Origin: Actinomycetes bacterium
GTDB taxonomy: Bacteria > Actinomycetota > Acidimicrobiia > Acidimicrobiales > Microtrichaceae
Reading direction: 5' to 3'
Assembly (NCBI GenBank): GCA_023389745.1
Contig: JAEWED010000125.1
Span: 1 to 19,836 of the forward strand
Length of the DNA stretch: 19,836 bases
The translations under genes were made by a program, and so were the position numbers. The notes under the pieces are model-generated. The model worked only from the letters and a program-made list of their open reading frames with translations, was not told where the DNA came from and did no database searches. Position 1 is the stretch's first letter. Each line of letters starts with the position of its first letter. This document shows positions 1 through 6,372 of this stretch, piece after piece.

Positions 1-258
1 TCCGAGCAGCGCGACGATCCACTCCCAGCAGTTGGGCGCCCAGATCGCGACGCGGTCGCCGCGCTGGATCCCCGCGGCGATGACGGCGGCAGCGACCTCG
101 TCGACCCGGGCCTTCACCTCTTCGTAGGTCAATCGGACGGTGGGCTCGGCCGAGGTGTCGACGACGGCCTCGCGCTCGGCGTGCTCGGCGACCGTCGCTC
201 GCAGCATCGCCGGGATGGTCCCGAAGCGCAGATCGCCACGCGTTCCTTCCTCGATCAC
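1..258 (-). CDS. Acyl-CoA synthetase (AMP-binding family), N-terminal part, cut by window edge
   Basis: The first 86 codons of an AMP-dependent synthetase/ligase are present; the rest lies left of the window. The protein starts at a GTG (256-258) with VIEEGTRGDLRFGTIPAM. It continues with RLTYEEVKARVDEVAAAV and then GDRVAIWAPNCWEWIVALLG, the usual N-terminal pattern of the family (substrate-side helix followed by the GDxVAIxxPNxxEW strand). Such enzymes make acyl-adenylates and then acyl-CoA in the cytosol. The acyl substrate cannot be told because the adenylation core is missing. The start is preferred because a G-rich stretch lies about 5 nt upstream and the family N-terminus begins here. 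Upstream are a 17-bp palindrome at 287-303 that is also found before the CoA-transferase at 3296, and a larger palindromic repeat at 359-397. Confidence 0.85.
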   Translation of the reverse strand, partial: MIEEGTRGDLRFGTIPAMLRATVAEHAEREAVVDTSAEPTVRLTYEEVKARVDEVAAAVIAAGIQRGDRVAIWAPNCWEWIVALLG

Positions 259-286
259 AGCAGCCCCCGTTCGGCACGACGTCGGA

Positions 287-303
287 TCTGACGACCCGTC
301 AGA
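287..303. promoter_or_regulatory. 17-bp palindromic operator, copy 1
   Basis: TCTGACG-ACC-CGTCAGA is a perfect 7-bp inverted repeat around 3 bp. Its centre lies 37 bp upstream of the synthetase GTG. The same sequence (reverse complement) occurs at 3347-3363 before the CoA-transferase. Both copies are followed toward the gene by the shared 12-mer GTGCCGAACGGG (here 277 down to 266). A -10-like TACAGT lies at 316-311 on the minus strand, placing the palindrome at about the transcription start. This is typical of a repressor site of TetR or GntR type; the regulator is not in the window. Confidence 0.7.
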
Positions 304-358
304 AGTCGACACTGTACCGCCCGACGCGCGCCCGGCCCGCTCCTCCCCGAGCCGGACT

Positions 359-397
359 GAGGGCTGACGGTGACGCGTGGCGTCACCTGCAGCCCTC
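359..397. repeat. 39-bp palindromic repeat, copy A
   Basis: The outer arms are GAGGGCTG (359-366) and CAGCCCTC (390-397). The inner arms are GGTGACGC (369-376) and GCGTCACC (380-387) around GTG. Read toward the synthetase at 258, it matches copy B (6264-6302) at 32 of 39 positions. It begins 33 bp beyond the stop of the minus-strand gene at 430, so it could also act as that gene's terminator. No T-tract follows. Confidence 0.75.
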
Positions 398-429
398 GCT
401 TCGTCGGGCTCGGCACCTGCCACGCCGGC

Positions 430-915
430 TCAGCCCCGTCCGAAGCGGTCGACCAGGCGACGGTGGCGGCGGGTGAACAGCCACGGCACGACACGTGCCA
501 CGACGGGCCGTGCGATCGGAACACGAGGGACGACGGTGAGCCGATCGGTGACCAGGCAGCGGCCGTCGCCGAGCGCGACGACGTCGCGGACGTGGCGCCA
601 GCGCGACTGCAGCCACGACGTCGACTCCTCGACGAAGCCACCGCCGCCGTCGTCACGCGTCCCGATCTCGACGAGTCGCAGGGCGTGACGGTCGAAGGGC
701 ACGACGCCACCGGCGAGCAGCCAGCTGTGGAACACGACCGTGCCGAGCATCGACTCGTCCGCGTCCGCGAGCGACGCGAGCTGCGGTGGGTACGTCATGC
801 GCACCCACGGTCCGAGCTCGTCGTTCACCCCGCGCATCGAGGTGGCGTGCTGCCACACCTCGTCGGCAGGCGACATCACCACGGTGCTGCGCTCGACGTC
901 GACGGGCCGTCCCAC
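430..915 (-). CDS. Small SRPBCC-like hypothetical protein
   Basis: This 161-residue protein has no motif I can assign firmly. The N-terminal strand (VERSTVVMSPADEVWQHAT), the acidic middle and the later LRLVEIG and RCLVTDRLTVVPRV strands resemble the START/SRPBCC fold of ligand-binding or cyclase-like proteins; this is a weak fold-level guess. No signal peptide or membrane helix is visible. The C-terminus is Arg-rich (TRRHRRLVDRFGRG). The GTG at 913-915 is chosen because TACGAT lies exactly 6 nt upstream (927-922), the spacing of a leaderless promoter. The gene stands alone between a 17-bp-stem hairpin (956-994) and palindromic repeat A (359-397). Confidence 0.7.
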   Translation of the reverse strand: MGRPVDVERSTVVMSPADEVWQHATSMRGVNDELGPWVRMTYPPQLASLADADESMLGTVVFHSWLLAGGVVPFDRHALRLVEIGTRDDGGGGFVEESTSWLQSRWRHVRDVVALGDGRCLVTDRLTVVPRVPIARPVVARVVPWLFTRRHRRLVDRFGRG

Positions 916-921
916 GCCCTG

Positions 922-927
922 ATCGTA
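922..927 (-). promoter_or_regulatory. -10 box TACGAT, leaderless promoter of the 430-915 gene
   Basis: TACGAT on the minus strand is followed by 6 nt and then the GTG start codon at 915. This is the spacing expected when transcription begins at the first base of the start codon. No -35 match and no Shine-Dalgarno sequence are visible. Confidence 0.5.
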
Positions 928-955
928 GGGACCCCACCGACCCCGGACGCGAGAG

Positions 956-994
956 TGGGGTCGTCATCGACAGCGCATGTCGATGACGACCCCA
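956..994 (-). terminator. 17-bp-stem hairpin after the DUF2236 gene
   Basis: The perfect inverted repeat TGGGGTCGTCATCGACA (956-972) and its complement (978-994) surround a 5-nt loop. It starts 16 bp beyond the stop codon of the minus-strand gene 1010-1939. There is no U-tract, as is common for actinobacterial terminators. It insulates the next gene downstream on the same strand. Confidence 0.75.
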
Positions 995-1009
995 GTTCCT
1001 CCGCGAGGG

Positions 1010-1939
1010 TCAGGCGGCGGATCGGGCCGCACGGGCGGCCGCGCGCTCTTCCTTGGTCTTGCGGTAGGGGTGCGAGTCCACATCCGCGATCGTCGAGCGG
1101 AGCCGCTCGTCCATGTTCGTGGTCCGGCGCGACGCTGCCATCATCGCCCGCATCACCACACGCGACCGCACACGACGCAGCCGGCTCTCGCGATAGCCGT
1201 AGAGCAGCTTCGCCCAGTCCGGCATCAGGGTGGCGATGCCGCTCTGCACGGCTGCGGCGGGCAGCGTGCGCAGCGGGTTGCCGAGCAGCGGGGTGTGGCG
1301 CAGGCCGCCCGAGAACTCGGCGGAGGGCAGGATGAGCGCCATCCAGTCGGACTGCTCGTCGACGTAGGCGTTCAGCTCGGCCCGGCTGGCGGGCAGCTCC
1401 GATGCCACGATGCCGACCAGCTCGGCCTGGCGGTGCATCTCGCGCACGAACTTGTCCTGCTCGGCGGGCGACAGCTTCGGCCCGTATTCGTCGGCGGCCT
1501 CGAGCACGCCCCACACGATCACGTTGTGGGTCCACTGCAGCCAGGCCGGAGTGTCAGCGTGCAGCTCCTCACCGGTGTTCGGATCGGTCCACTTCGCGTG
1601 CGCGTGCATGCGCCGCACCGCCTCGCCGGCGGCCTGGGCGTGCGCGGTGTCGGCGAAGATCGTGGTGAGCACCCACTGACCGGTGCGCTGGGCACGGCCG
1701 CTCGGGTCCTTGCTGTTGTTCGAGGCCTTGTCGAACAGGCGCATCATCGCCGGGTTGAGCGCCTGCAGGAGCACGGCGGTGACCATGCCGATCTGGGCGG
1801 ACGGGTCGATGAACACCTTCCACGCGACGCTGTCGGGGCCGAACAGCCCGTCGTCGGCTCGGTGGGGGAAGCTCTCGGGGCCCGTGACCTGGTCGACGGG
1901 CACGCCGGCGGGAGTGATGCTGCGAACGGAATCGGTCAT
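1010..1939 (-). CDS. DUF2236 / MpaB-like oxygenase-family protein
   Basis: A 309-residue protein resembling the 'ER-bound oxygenase mpaB / rubber oxygenase' domain (DUF2236). Members studied elsewhere, such as latex-clearing protein, bind heme and use oxygen; most bacterial members are uncharacterised. Family-like features are the segment from about residue 85 (RTGQWVLTTIFADTAHAQ), the His-rich VRRMHAHAKWTDPNTGEE (H112, H114) and WLQWTHNVIVWG (H138). These histidines could include heme ligands. No signal peptide is seen; the C-terminus is basic (RKTKEERAAARAARSAA). The ATG at 1939 is chosen because TAGCCT sits 7 nt upstream, a leaderless arrangement. A GTG at 1975 would add 12 residues. A terminator-like hairpin follows at 956-994. 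Confidence 0.85.
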   Translation of the reverse strand: MTDSVRSITPAGVPVDQVTGPESFPHRADDGLFGPDSVAWKVFIDPSAQIGMVTAVLLQALNPAMMRLFDKASNNSKDPSGRAQRTGQWVLTTIFADTAHAQAAGEAVRRMHAHAKWTDPNTGEELHADTPAWLQWTHNVIVWGVLEAADEYGPKLSPAEQDKFVREMHRQAELVGIVASELPASRAELNAYVDEQSDWMALILPSAEFSGGLRHTPLLGNPLRTLPAAAVQSGIATLMPDWAKLLYGYRESRLRRVRSRVVMRAMMAASRRTTNMDERLRSTIADVDSHPYRKTKEERAAARAARSAA

Positions 1940-1946
1940 GTCGCCG

Positions 1947-1952
1947 AGGCTA
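1947..1952 (-). promoter_or_regulatory. -10 box TAGCCT, leaderless promoter of the DUF2236 gene
   Basis: TAGCCT on the minus strand, then 7 nt, then ATG at 1939. The spacing supports the ATG over the upstream GTG at 1975, whose use would place this hexamer inside the coding region. Confidence 0.5.
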
Positions 1953-2002
1953 AGGAGCCGTTGCGCCGTTCCCACGGTCGTTGCGCGGCGCCCGACCGAC
2001 GA

Positions 2003-2032
2003 CGGTCAGCGGCCGGCGAGGGCCGCTGACCG
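2003..2032 (-). terminator. 12-bp-stem hairpin after the CoA-transferase gene
   Basis: CGGTCAGCGGCC (2003-2014) pairs perfectly with GGCCGCTGACCG (2021-2032) around a 6-nt loop. It begins 8 bp beyond the TAG stop (2040-2042) of the minus-strand CoA-transferase. There is no U-tract, but the position fits an intrinsic terminator separating the CoA-transferase from the DUF2236 gene. Confidence 0.7.
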
Positions 2033-2039
2033 ACCGTGG

Positions 2040-3296
2040 CTACTGGCCGTCGGGTCCGAAGGCGTTCGCACCGCGCAGCGCGGCGACCCGCTCTGCGTCG
2101 TAGCCGAGCACCTCGGACAGGACCTCGTCGGTGTGCTCGCCGACGGTCGGCGCGGGTGCCGGACGGCCGAGCTCCTCGCCGACGAACTTCACCGGGTACG
2201 GCTGCATCTCGGCGCCGACCTCGCCCTCGTAGGGCATGAAGCCGAGGCGCTCCTTGAACTGCGGGTCCTCGGCGAGCGTCTCGGGCGTGTTCACCGGGGC
2301 GATCGTCGTGTTGACCTCACCCGACCAGATCACCCACTCCGCGGTGGTCTTCGTCCTGAAGATCTCGGCGAGCTCCTTGCGCAGCTCCAGGTTGCCCTTG
2401 GCGTGGTCCGCGAACTTCGAGCCGGGCCAACGCTCGAACAGGTCCATGCGGCCGACGCCCTCGCAGAAGTTCTTCCAGAACTCCTGCTCCGAGGCCATGA
2501 ACAGCACGTGCGAGTCGGACGACTCGTAGATCTGGTAGCGCACGCCGTCCTTCATGCCGGCGGTGCCGGGCGCACGACGCTCGTAGTTGTCGGCCTTGTT
2601 GCCGGTCACCTCGTCCTCGGGACGCTCGTAGGCCTTCCAGGTCTCGGAGCGGTACCAGTCCATGGCCGCCGCGGCATCGGACTGCGCGATCTCGAGGAAG
2701 CAGCCCTCGCCGGTCTCACGGGCGCGGATGACACCCGCGAGGATGCCGAACGCACCGAAGAGCGGACCGGCGTGGATGCCGACCGACGGGTGCTCGGGGA
2801 TGCTCGGGAAGCCGTGCTCGCCGTACTCGGGCTTCACCAGACCTGCCCACGTGTCGTACGCGATGCCGTGGCTGGGCAGCTCGGCGTAGGGGCCCGTCAT
2901 GCCGTAGCCCGAGATGGTGCAGAACACGATCTTCGGGTTGATCTCCTTGAGGTCGTCGAAGCCGAGGCCGCGCTTGGCCAGCGCGCCCGGGCGCATCGCC
3001 TCGATGACGGCGTCGGCGTCCTTGACCAGGTCGCGGAACACGTCCTTGCCCTCGTCGGTGCGCAGGTCGAGCGTGATCGACTTCTTGCCACGGTTGATGT
3101 GCCAGTGCAGCAGCGACGAGTCGTTGATGATCGGCCAGGTCATCTGGCGCACGTAGTCACCCTGGGGCGACTCGACCTTGATCACCTCGGCGCCCAGGTC
3201 GGCCAGGTGCAGGCCGACCGCGGCGGGGCCGAGCAACGAGACCTCGATGACACGCAACCCTGCGAGCGGACCCGCGCCCTTGTTCGACTCACCCAT
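2040..3296 (-). CDS. CaiB/BaiF family (class III) CoA-transferase
   Basis: A 418-residue protein, the usual length for family III CoA-transferases, which move CoA between carboxylic acids through aspartyl-CoA thioester intermediates in the cytosol. It opens with the family signature GPLAGLRVIEVSLLGPAA, then ADLGAEVIKVESPQGD (residues 32-47) and HINRGKKSITLDL (66-78). Next come VIEAMRPGALAKRGLGFDDL (97-116) and ISGYGMTGPYAE. The catalytic aspartate is probably D207 in FLEIAQSDAAAAM, matching the position after the GxGxxxE/D strand in formyl-CoA transferase. The interlocked-dimer C-terminal part (about 210-330) and the closing PTVGEHTDEVL motif are present. The ATG is supported by AGGAG 8 nt upstream. 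Substrate pair unknown; the shared operator with a synthetase gene suggests fatty- or aromatic-acid breakdown. Confidence 0.95.
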   Translation of the reverse strand: MGESNKGAGPLAGLRVIEVSLLGPAAVGLHLADLGAEVIKVESPQGDYVRQMTWPIINDSSLLHWHINRGKKSITLDLRTDEGKDVFRDLVKDADAVIEAMRPGALAKRGLGFDDLKEINPKIVFCTISGYGMTGPYAELPSHGIAYDTWAGLVKPEYGEHGFPSIPEHPSVGIHAGPLFGAFGILAGVIRARETGEGCFLEIAQSDAAAAMDWYRSETWKAYERPEDEVTGNKADNYERRAPGTAGMKDGVRYQIYESSDSHVLFMASEQEFWKNFCEGVGRMDLFERWPGSKFADHAKGNLELRKELAEIFRTKTTAEWVIWSGEVNTTIAPVNTPETLAEDPQFKERLGFMPYEGEVGAEMQPYPVKFVGEELGRPAPAPTVGEHTDEVLSEVLGYDAERVAALRGANAFGPDGQ

Positions 3297-3346
3297 GTGA
3301 TGCTCCTGACTCCTGCGGTCCGTCAGACCCGTTCGGCACCGCCGAA

Positions 3347-3363
3347 TCTGACGGGTCGTCAGA
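3347..3363. promoter_or_regulatory. 17-bp palindromic operator, copy 2
   Basis: TCTGACG-GGT-CGTCAGA, extendable by one more base pair (3346-3364), is the exact reverse complement of copy 1 at 287-303. It overlaps the end of a -10-like TATTAT (3368-3363, minus strand), so a bound repressor would cover the transcription start. The shared 12-mer GTGCCGAACGGG follows toward the gene (3339 down to 3328), and an extra half-site (CGTCAGA, 3321-3327) lies closer to the gene. The centre is 59 bp upstream of the CoA-transferase ATG. Confidence 0.75.
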
Positions 3364-3368
3364 TAATA
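3363..3368 (-). promoter_or_regulatory. -10 box TATTAT of the CoA-transferase promoter
   Basis: TATTAT is the most A/T-rich hexamer in this intergenic region and abuts the operator palindrome. Start of transcription is expected near 3356, leaving a leader of about 60 nt with an AGGAG ribosome site. No convincing -35 element is visible. Confidence 0.5.
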
Positions 3369-3377
3369 GTCACGAGC

Positions 3378-3420
3378 CGCTCAGAGCACCCAGGTGCAGT
3401 CGCTCAGAGCACCCAGGTGC
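3378..3420. repeat. 23-bp tandem duplication at the SDR stop codon
   Basis: The 20-mer CGCTCAGAGCACCCAGGTGC occurs at 3378-3397 and again at 3401-3420, separated by AGT, giving a period of 23 bp. The copy at 3401-3420 holds the last codons and the stop (3404-3406) of the minus-strand SDR gene. The other copy lies just beyond the stop. It looks like a recent slippage duplication that left the protein intact. Confidence 0.9.
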
Positions 3421-4231
3421 CCCCGTCGACCGACCGCTTCCACCCCGACGCGGCGAGCGTGCCGCCGTCGACGTGCACCGTCGAGCCGGTGACGAAGCTG
3501 CTCATGGGTCCAGCCAGCCAGATGGCCGCTCCGGCGACGTCGTCGACGTGACCGGTCTCGGGCCAGGGCATCATGTCCCAGCCCTTCGCCGTCATCGCGC
3601 CGGAGTCGTCGGCCAGGCCCGAGTCGCCCGGCGTGGGGATCATGTCCGGTGCGATCGCGTTGACCCGGATGCGGTCCGCCGAGAGCTCCAACGCGAGCGT
3701 CTTGGTCAGGTTCGCGACCCCCGCCTTCATCGCGGAGTAGATGCCGAACCCGGGGCCGGCACGGTGGGCCTCGACCGAGGTGATGTTGACGACCGACGCG
3801 CCGCCCGGCACCGACGCCCCCGCCCGCAGCAGCGGCAGGCAGGTGCGCGTGACGTCCGCGACCTGGGTGAAGTTCTCGGCGATCAGTGCGGCCTGACCGC
3901 CGGCGCTGACCGACTCGAACTCTGCGTGGAAGCCGCCGCCCGCGTTGTTCACGAGCACGTGCAGGTCGTCCCACTCCCGCGACAACGACCCGACCCACTC
4001 GACCACCGCGTCGCGATCTCGCACGTCGAGCACCGCGGGGCGTGCGACGCCGCCGAGCGAGCCGATCTCGGCGACGGTCTCGGCGAGCGGCTCGGCGAGC
4101 TTGTCGCACACGGCAACCTCGGCCCCGAAGCGCGCGAGCGCGAGCGCGGTCGCCTTGCCGATCCCCTGCGCGGCGCCGGTCACCAGCGCTCGGCGACCGT
4201 CGAGTCGGATCGAATCGGGGGTCAGCTCCAT
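3404..4231 (-). CDS. SDR-family oxidoreductase
   Basis: A 275-residue classical short-chain dehydrogenase/reductase, predicted to oxidise or reduce a hydroxyl/keto group with NAD(P)(H) in the cytosol. The Rossmann motif TGAAQGIG spans 18-25, NNAG 95-98, the catalytic serine is probably S152 (NITSVEAH), and Y165/K169 form the YxxxK pair in YSAMKAG. The segment VNAIAPDMIPTPG (190-202) and the end motif GSTVHVDGGTLA are typical. D43 after the second strand (VAVCDK) favours NAD over NADP. The ATG at 4231 is chosen because TACGGT lies 7 nt upstream (4244-4239), a leaderless layout; a GTG at 4258 would add nine residues. The C-terminal codons lie in a 23-bp tandem duplication. Substrate unknown; the lipid-CoA neighbours are suggestive only. 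Confidence 0.93.
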   Translation of the reverse strand: MELTPDSIRLDGRRALVTGAAQGIGKATALALARFGAEVAVCDKLAEPLAETVAEIGSLGGVARPAVLDVRDRDAVVEWVGSLSREWDDLHVLVNNAGGGFHAEFESVSAGGQAALIAENFTQVADVTRTCLPLLRAGASVPGGASVVNITSVEAHRAGPGFGIYSAMKAGVANLTKTLALELSADRIRVNAIAPDMIPTPGDSGLADDSGAMTAKGWDMMPWPETGHVDDVAGAAIWLAGPMSSFVTGSTVHVDGGTLAASGWKRSVDGGTWVL

Positions 4232-4238
4232 GGCGTGG

Positions 4239-4244
4239 ACCGTA
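4239..4244 (-). promoter_or_regulatory. -10 box TACGGT, leaderless promoter of the SDR gene
   Basis: TACGGT on the minus strand followed by 7 nt and ATG at 4231. The hexamer lies in the 55-bp gap after the stop of the upstream gene (4287), so the SDR can be expressed independently of the sigma-factor pair. Confidence 0.5.
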
Positions 4245-4286
4245 GCGTCCGTGCCCACTCGCCCCGCGTGCCCGAGCCGTCAGGGC

Positions 4287-5663
4287 TCAGGCGAACCCGC
4301 AGCCGGAGCGGCCGAGTCGGGTGACCAGGAACGCCGCGCTCCGCACCTCGTCGTCCGCGACGTGTTCGTCGATGCGCTCCGGCTCGAGTGCGACGGCCCG
4401 CATCGTGACCAGCGGCGCACGCTCCGAGTCGGTCAGCTCCGCGAGGATGCGGTCGAAGCCCTCCTGGTCGGCGCGGACCGCGTCGGCGACCCGCTGGCGG
4501 TCACCGGTCGTCAGCCGGAAGAGATCCTCACCGAGCACCTGGATCCACGACCCGCCGAGCTGGGTGACGCCGTTGCGGTCGCTCACCGGGCCGAGACCCT
4601 CGGGCCGGGCGTCCAGCGCTCGACACGTCGCCTCGGGCAGCTCGCGACTCCCGGGTGGTGTCAGCTTCGCCCACGTCTCGGCCGAGACCGGACGGCTCGA
4701 GCGGGCGATCGCGAGCAGGTCCGCGTCGCTGAACGAGGCCGAGTCCTCACCCTCGACGACGGTCGCTGCCGCCACGACCACGATGCCGGGCTCCGGGGAC
4801 CACACGATGGAGAACCCGAGCGAGCTCACGTGGTCGACCAGCAGTGCCGGCACGCCGCCGCCGAGATCGCGGTGGGGCTCGTTGGCTGCGAGCGATGCGA
4901 CCGTGGCCAACGCTGCTTCGGCATCATCGACACGGATCGTCATGACCGAGGCGGTCGGTATCCCTGTCGAGTTGGTCCGTGTGGCCACCGCCGTCCTCGT
5001 CCGGGGCAGCGGCGAGCCGGTGAACGCTGCAGTGAGCACGCCCTCGGGGTCGTCGATCACCGTCCACCCTGGAGCGAGCCGATCCTCGTCGAGCTCCAAC
5101 CCTCGACCGAGGCTGCCGACCGCGGGCGGCGGGAACCATGACGTGTCGATGCCGCGGCCGACCACCGCGCCCCACCATCCGTCCGATTGGAACCAGTCCG
5201 TCCACCACGTGCCGTCGCCGGGCTCGGAGGGCATGTCGCTCGGGCCCGCCTCTCCACCGGCGTCCCGGAACGCGACGAGTTGCGCAGCCGCGACGCCGTC
5301 CGCCGCCACCAACCAGCCCTCGCTGTCGGGCCGCTCGTCACTCGGATGGAACGACCGTGTGCCCACTGCCGAGTCCAACACCTCGGGCCACTCGAGCGGC
5401 AGGTAGTTGCCGTCGACCGCAGCCGGCGCGGCGGGAACGTCGGCACCACGGCTGCCGGCGAACACGGCGGCGCCGACGACCAGCGCGAGCGACGCCGCGA
5501 CCAGCGCGAACGTCCCCGCCCGGGGCAGTCGGCGACGCTGCGGACGTGCGGTGTCGGCGAGCGCCGCGAACGAGCGCATGCGGTCGACCAGGTCGTCCGG
5601 CGGGGCCTCGGTCGCACGTCCGAGCAGATCGGCGAAGGTGTCGCGTGACTCGTCAGTGGCCAT
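4287..5663 (-). CDS. Membrane-anchored protein, putative anti-sigma factor
   Basis: A 458-residue protein with a short cytosolic N-terminal part (residues 1-50, including DTFADLLGRATEAPPDDLVDRM), one membrane helix (about 51-70, TFALVAASLALVVGAAVFAG) and a large external domain. The external part has repeated Trp/Gly-rich and Asp-rich stretches that I cannot assign to a family. The start ATG overlaps the end of the sigma-factor gene by 11 bp, with GAGG upstream, which implies translational coupling. An ECF sigma gene followed by a single-pass protein with a small cytosolic N-terminus is the classic sigma/anti-sigma arrangement. No zinc-type HxxxCxxC motif is visible, so the anti-sigma role rests on context and topology. 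It could instead be a sigma-coupled sensor or effector. Confidence 0.8.
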   Translation of the reverse strand: MATDESRDTFADLLGRATEAPPDDLVDRMRSFAALADTARPQRRRLPRAGTFALVAASLALVVGAAVFAGSRGADVPAAPAAVDGNYLPLEWPEVLDSAVGTRSFHPSDERPDSEGWLVAADGVAAAQLVAFRDAGGEAGPSDMPSEPGDGTWWTDWFQSDGWWGAVVGRGIDTSWFPPPAVGSLGRGLELDEDRLAPGWTVIDDPEGVLTAAFTGSPLPRTRTAVATRTNSTGIPTASVMTIRVDDAEAALATVASLAANEPHRDLGGGVPALLVDHVSSLGFSIVWSPEPGIVVVAAATVVEGEDSASFSDADLLAIARSSRPVSAETWAKLTPPGSRELPEATCRALDARPEGLGPVSDRNGVTQLGGSWIQVLGEDLFRLTTGDRQRVADAVRADQEGFDRILAELTDSERAPLVTMRAVALEPERIDEHVADDEVRSAAFLVTRLGRSGCGFA

Positions 5664-6183
5664 CCCGGTCCTCCCCGACGATGCGGGCCAGTTCTCGTCG
5701 TGCGCGAGCGAGCAACGACTCGGTCGCCGGCACGCTGCGGTCCAACAGCGCGGCCACCTCGGCGGTCGACAGATCGTCGACGTAGCGGAAGACCAATGCC
5801 GCTCGCTGTGCAGCCGGCAGTTGCGCGAGTCCGTCGAGCGCGACGCCGCCCTCGACCAGCGACCAGTCGGGCTCGTCCACGTCCTCGGTCGCGCCGACGC
5901 GCTCGAGCCGCGCCGATTCGCGTCGCTCGCGGCGGAGCCGGTCGAGGAAACGACGGCGACCCACCACGATCATCCAGCCGACCGTCAGCTCCGCCGTCGG
6001 GTCCTGCTGGACGGCTCGGACCAGCGCCAGACACGTCTCCTGCACCAGGTCCTCGGCGGCGGCCCGATCACCGCCGGCCAGTCGCAGCAGGTAGCGATAC
6101 AGATCCGGCACGCCGTCGACGATGAGCCGGTCCACGTCGACCGTCACCGCCTCGCTGCCCGACTCCGAGTGCTCCCTCACCAC
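5653..6183 (-). CDS. ECF-type RNA polymerase sigma factor
   Basis: A 176-residue sigma-70 family protein of ECF size. Region 2 includes LYRYLLRLAGG and AAAEDLVQETCLALVRA (DLVQET at residues 45-50), followed by VGWMIVVGRRRFLDRLRRER, the DNA-melting and -10 recognition end. Region 4 (about 118-166) has LPAAQRAALVFRYVDDLS and the helix-turn-helix TAEVAALLDRSVPATESLLARARREL. No additional C-terminal domain is present. The GTG at 6181-6183 is one of a pair of adjacent GTGs; GTG at 6147 is an alternative. Longer frames reaching 6516 run through palindromic repeat B and into the divergent gene and are unlikely. The stop overlaps the next gene by 11 bp. The target promoters are unknown. Confidence 0.85.
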   Translation of the reverse strand: MVREHSESGSEAVTVDVDRLIVDGVPDLYRYLLRLAGGDRAAAEDLVQETCLALVRAVQQDPTAELTVGWMIVVGRRRFLDRLRRERRESARLERVGATEDVDEPDWSLVEGGVALDGLAQLPAAQRAALVFRYVDDLSTAEVAALLDRSVPATESLLARARRELARIVGEDRDGH

Positions 6184-6263
6184 CGATACATCGTCGCCGA
6201 CGGCCCGCACCTGTCGGTCCGCCCACCTGGCGAGCCACTCGCCTGTCGAGCCACTGGCGAACC

Positions 6264-6302
6264 GAGGGCTGCGAGCGACACCACGTGTCACGGCCAGCCC
6301 TC
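6264..6302. repeat. 39-bp palindromic repeat, copy B
   Basis: The outer arms are GAGGGCTG (6264-6271) and CAGCCCTC (6295-6302), extendable to 14 bp with one mismatch (6258-6308). The inner palindrome centres on GACAC-CAC-GTGTC. It matches copy A (359-397) at 32 of 39 positions. It lies in the divergent promoter region, 71 bp before the plus-strand synthetase start, so it is not a terminator. One inner pair changes from G-C to A-T and another from T-A to T-G between copies, so pairing is kept. Confidence 0.75.
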
Positions 6303-6359
6303 GCTTCGCAAGGCCGACACGGGACGTCGAGCCTGGGTCCGCGTGCGGCGGGGCTGTCG

Positions 6360-6365
6360 TACGCT
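6360..6365 (+). promoter_or_regulatory. -10 box TACGCT, leaderless promoter of the second synthetase
   Basis: TACGCT followed by 7 nt and GTG at 6373. Hexamer and spacing mirror the boxes before the genes starting at 915, 1939 and 4231. There is no Shine-Dalgarno sequence before this GTG. Confidence 0.5.
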
Positions 6366-6372
6366 CTGCGCC

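Noticed and set aside
1683..3551. 622-codon plus-strand open frame opposite the CoA-transferase
   Set aside because: The composition is shadow-like, while the minus strand encodes a full-length, motif-complete CoA-transferase with a ribosome site.
4271..4291. Hairpin GAGCC/GGCTC as a terminator after the anti-sigma gene
   Set aside because: The stem is only five base pairs and overlaps the stop codon; too weak to support.
5407..6372. N-terminal extension of the plus-strand synthetase frame
   Set aside because: It is antisense to the sigma/anti-sigma genes and lacks family similarity; the family N-terminus starts right after GTG 6373.
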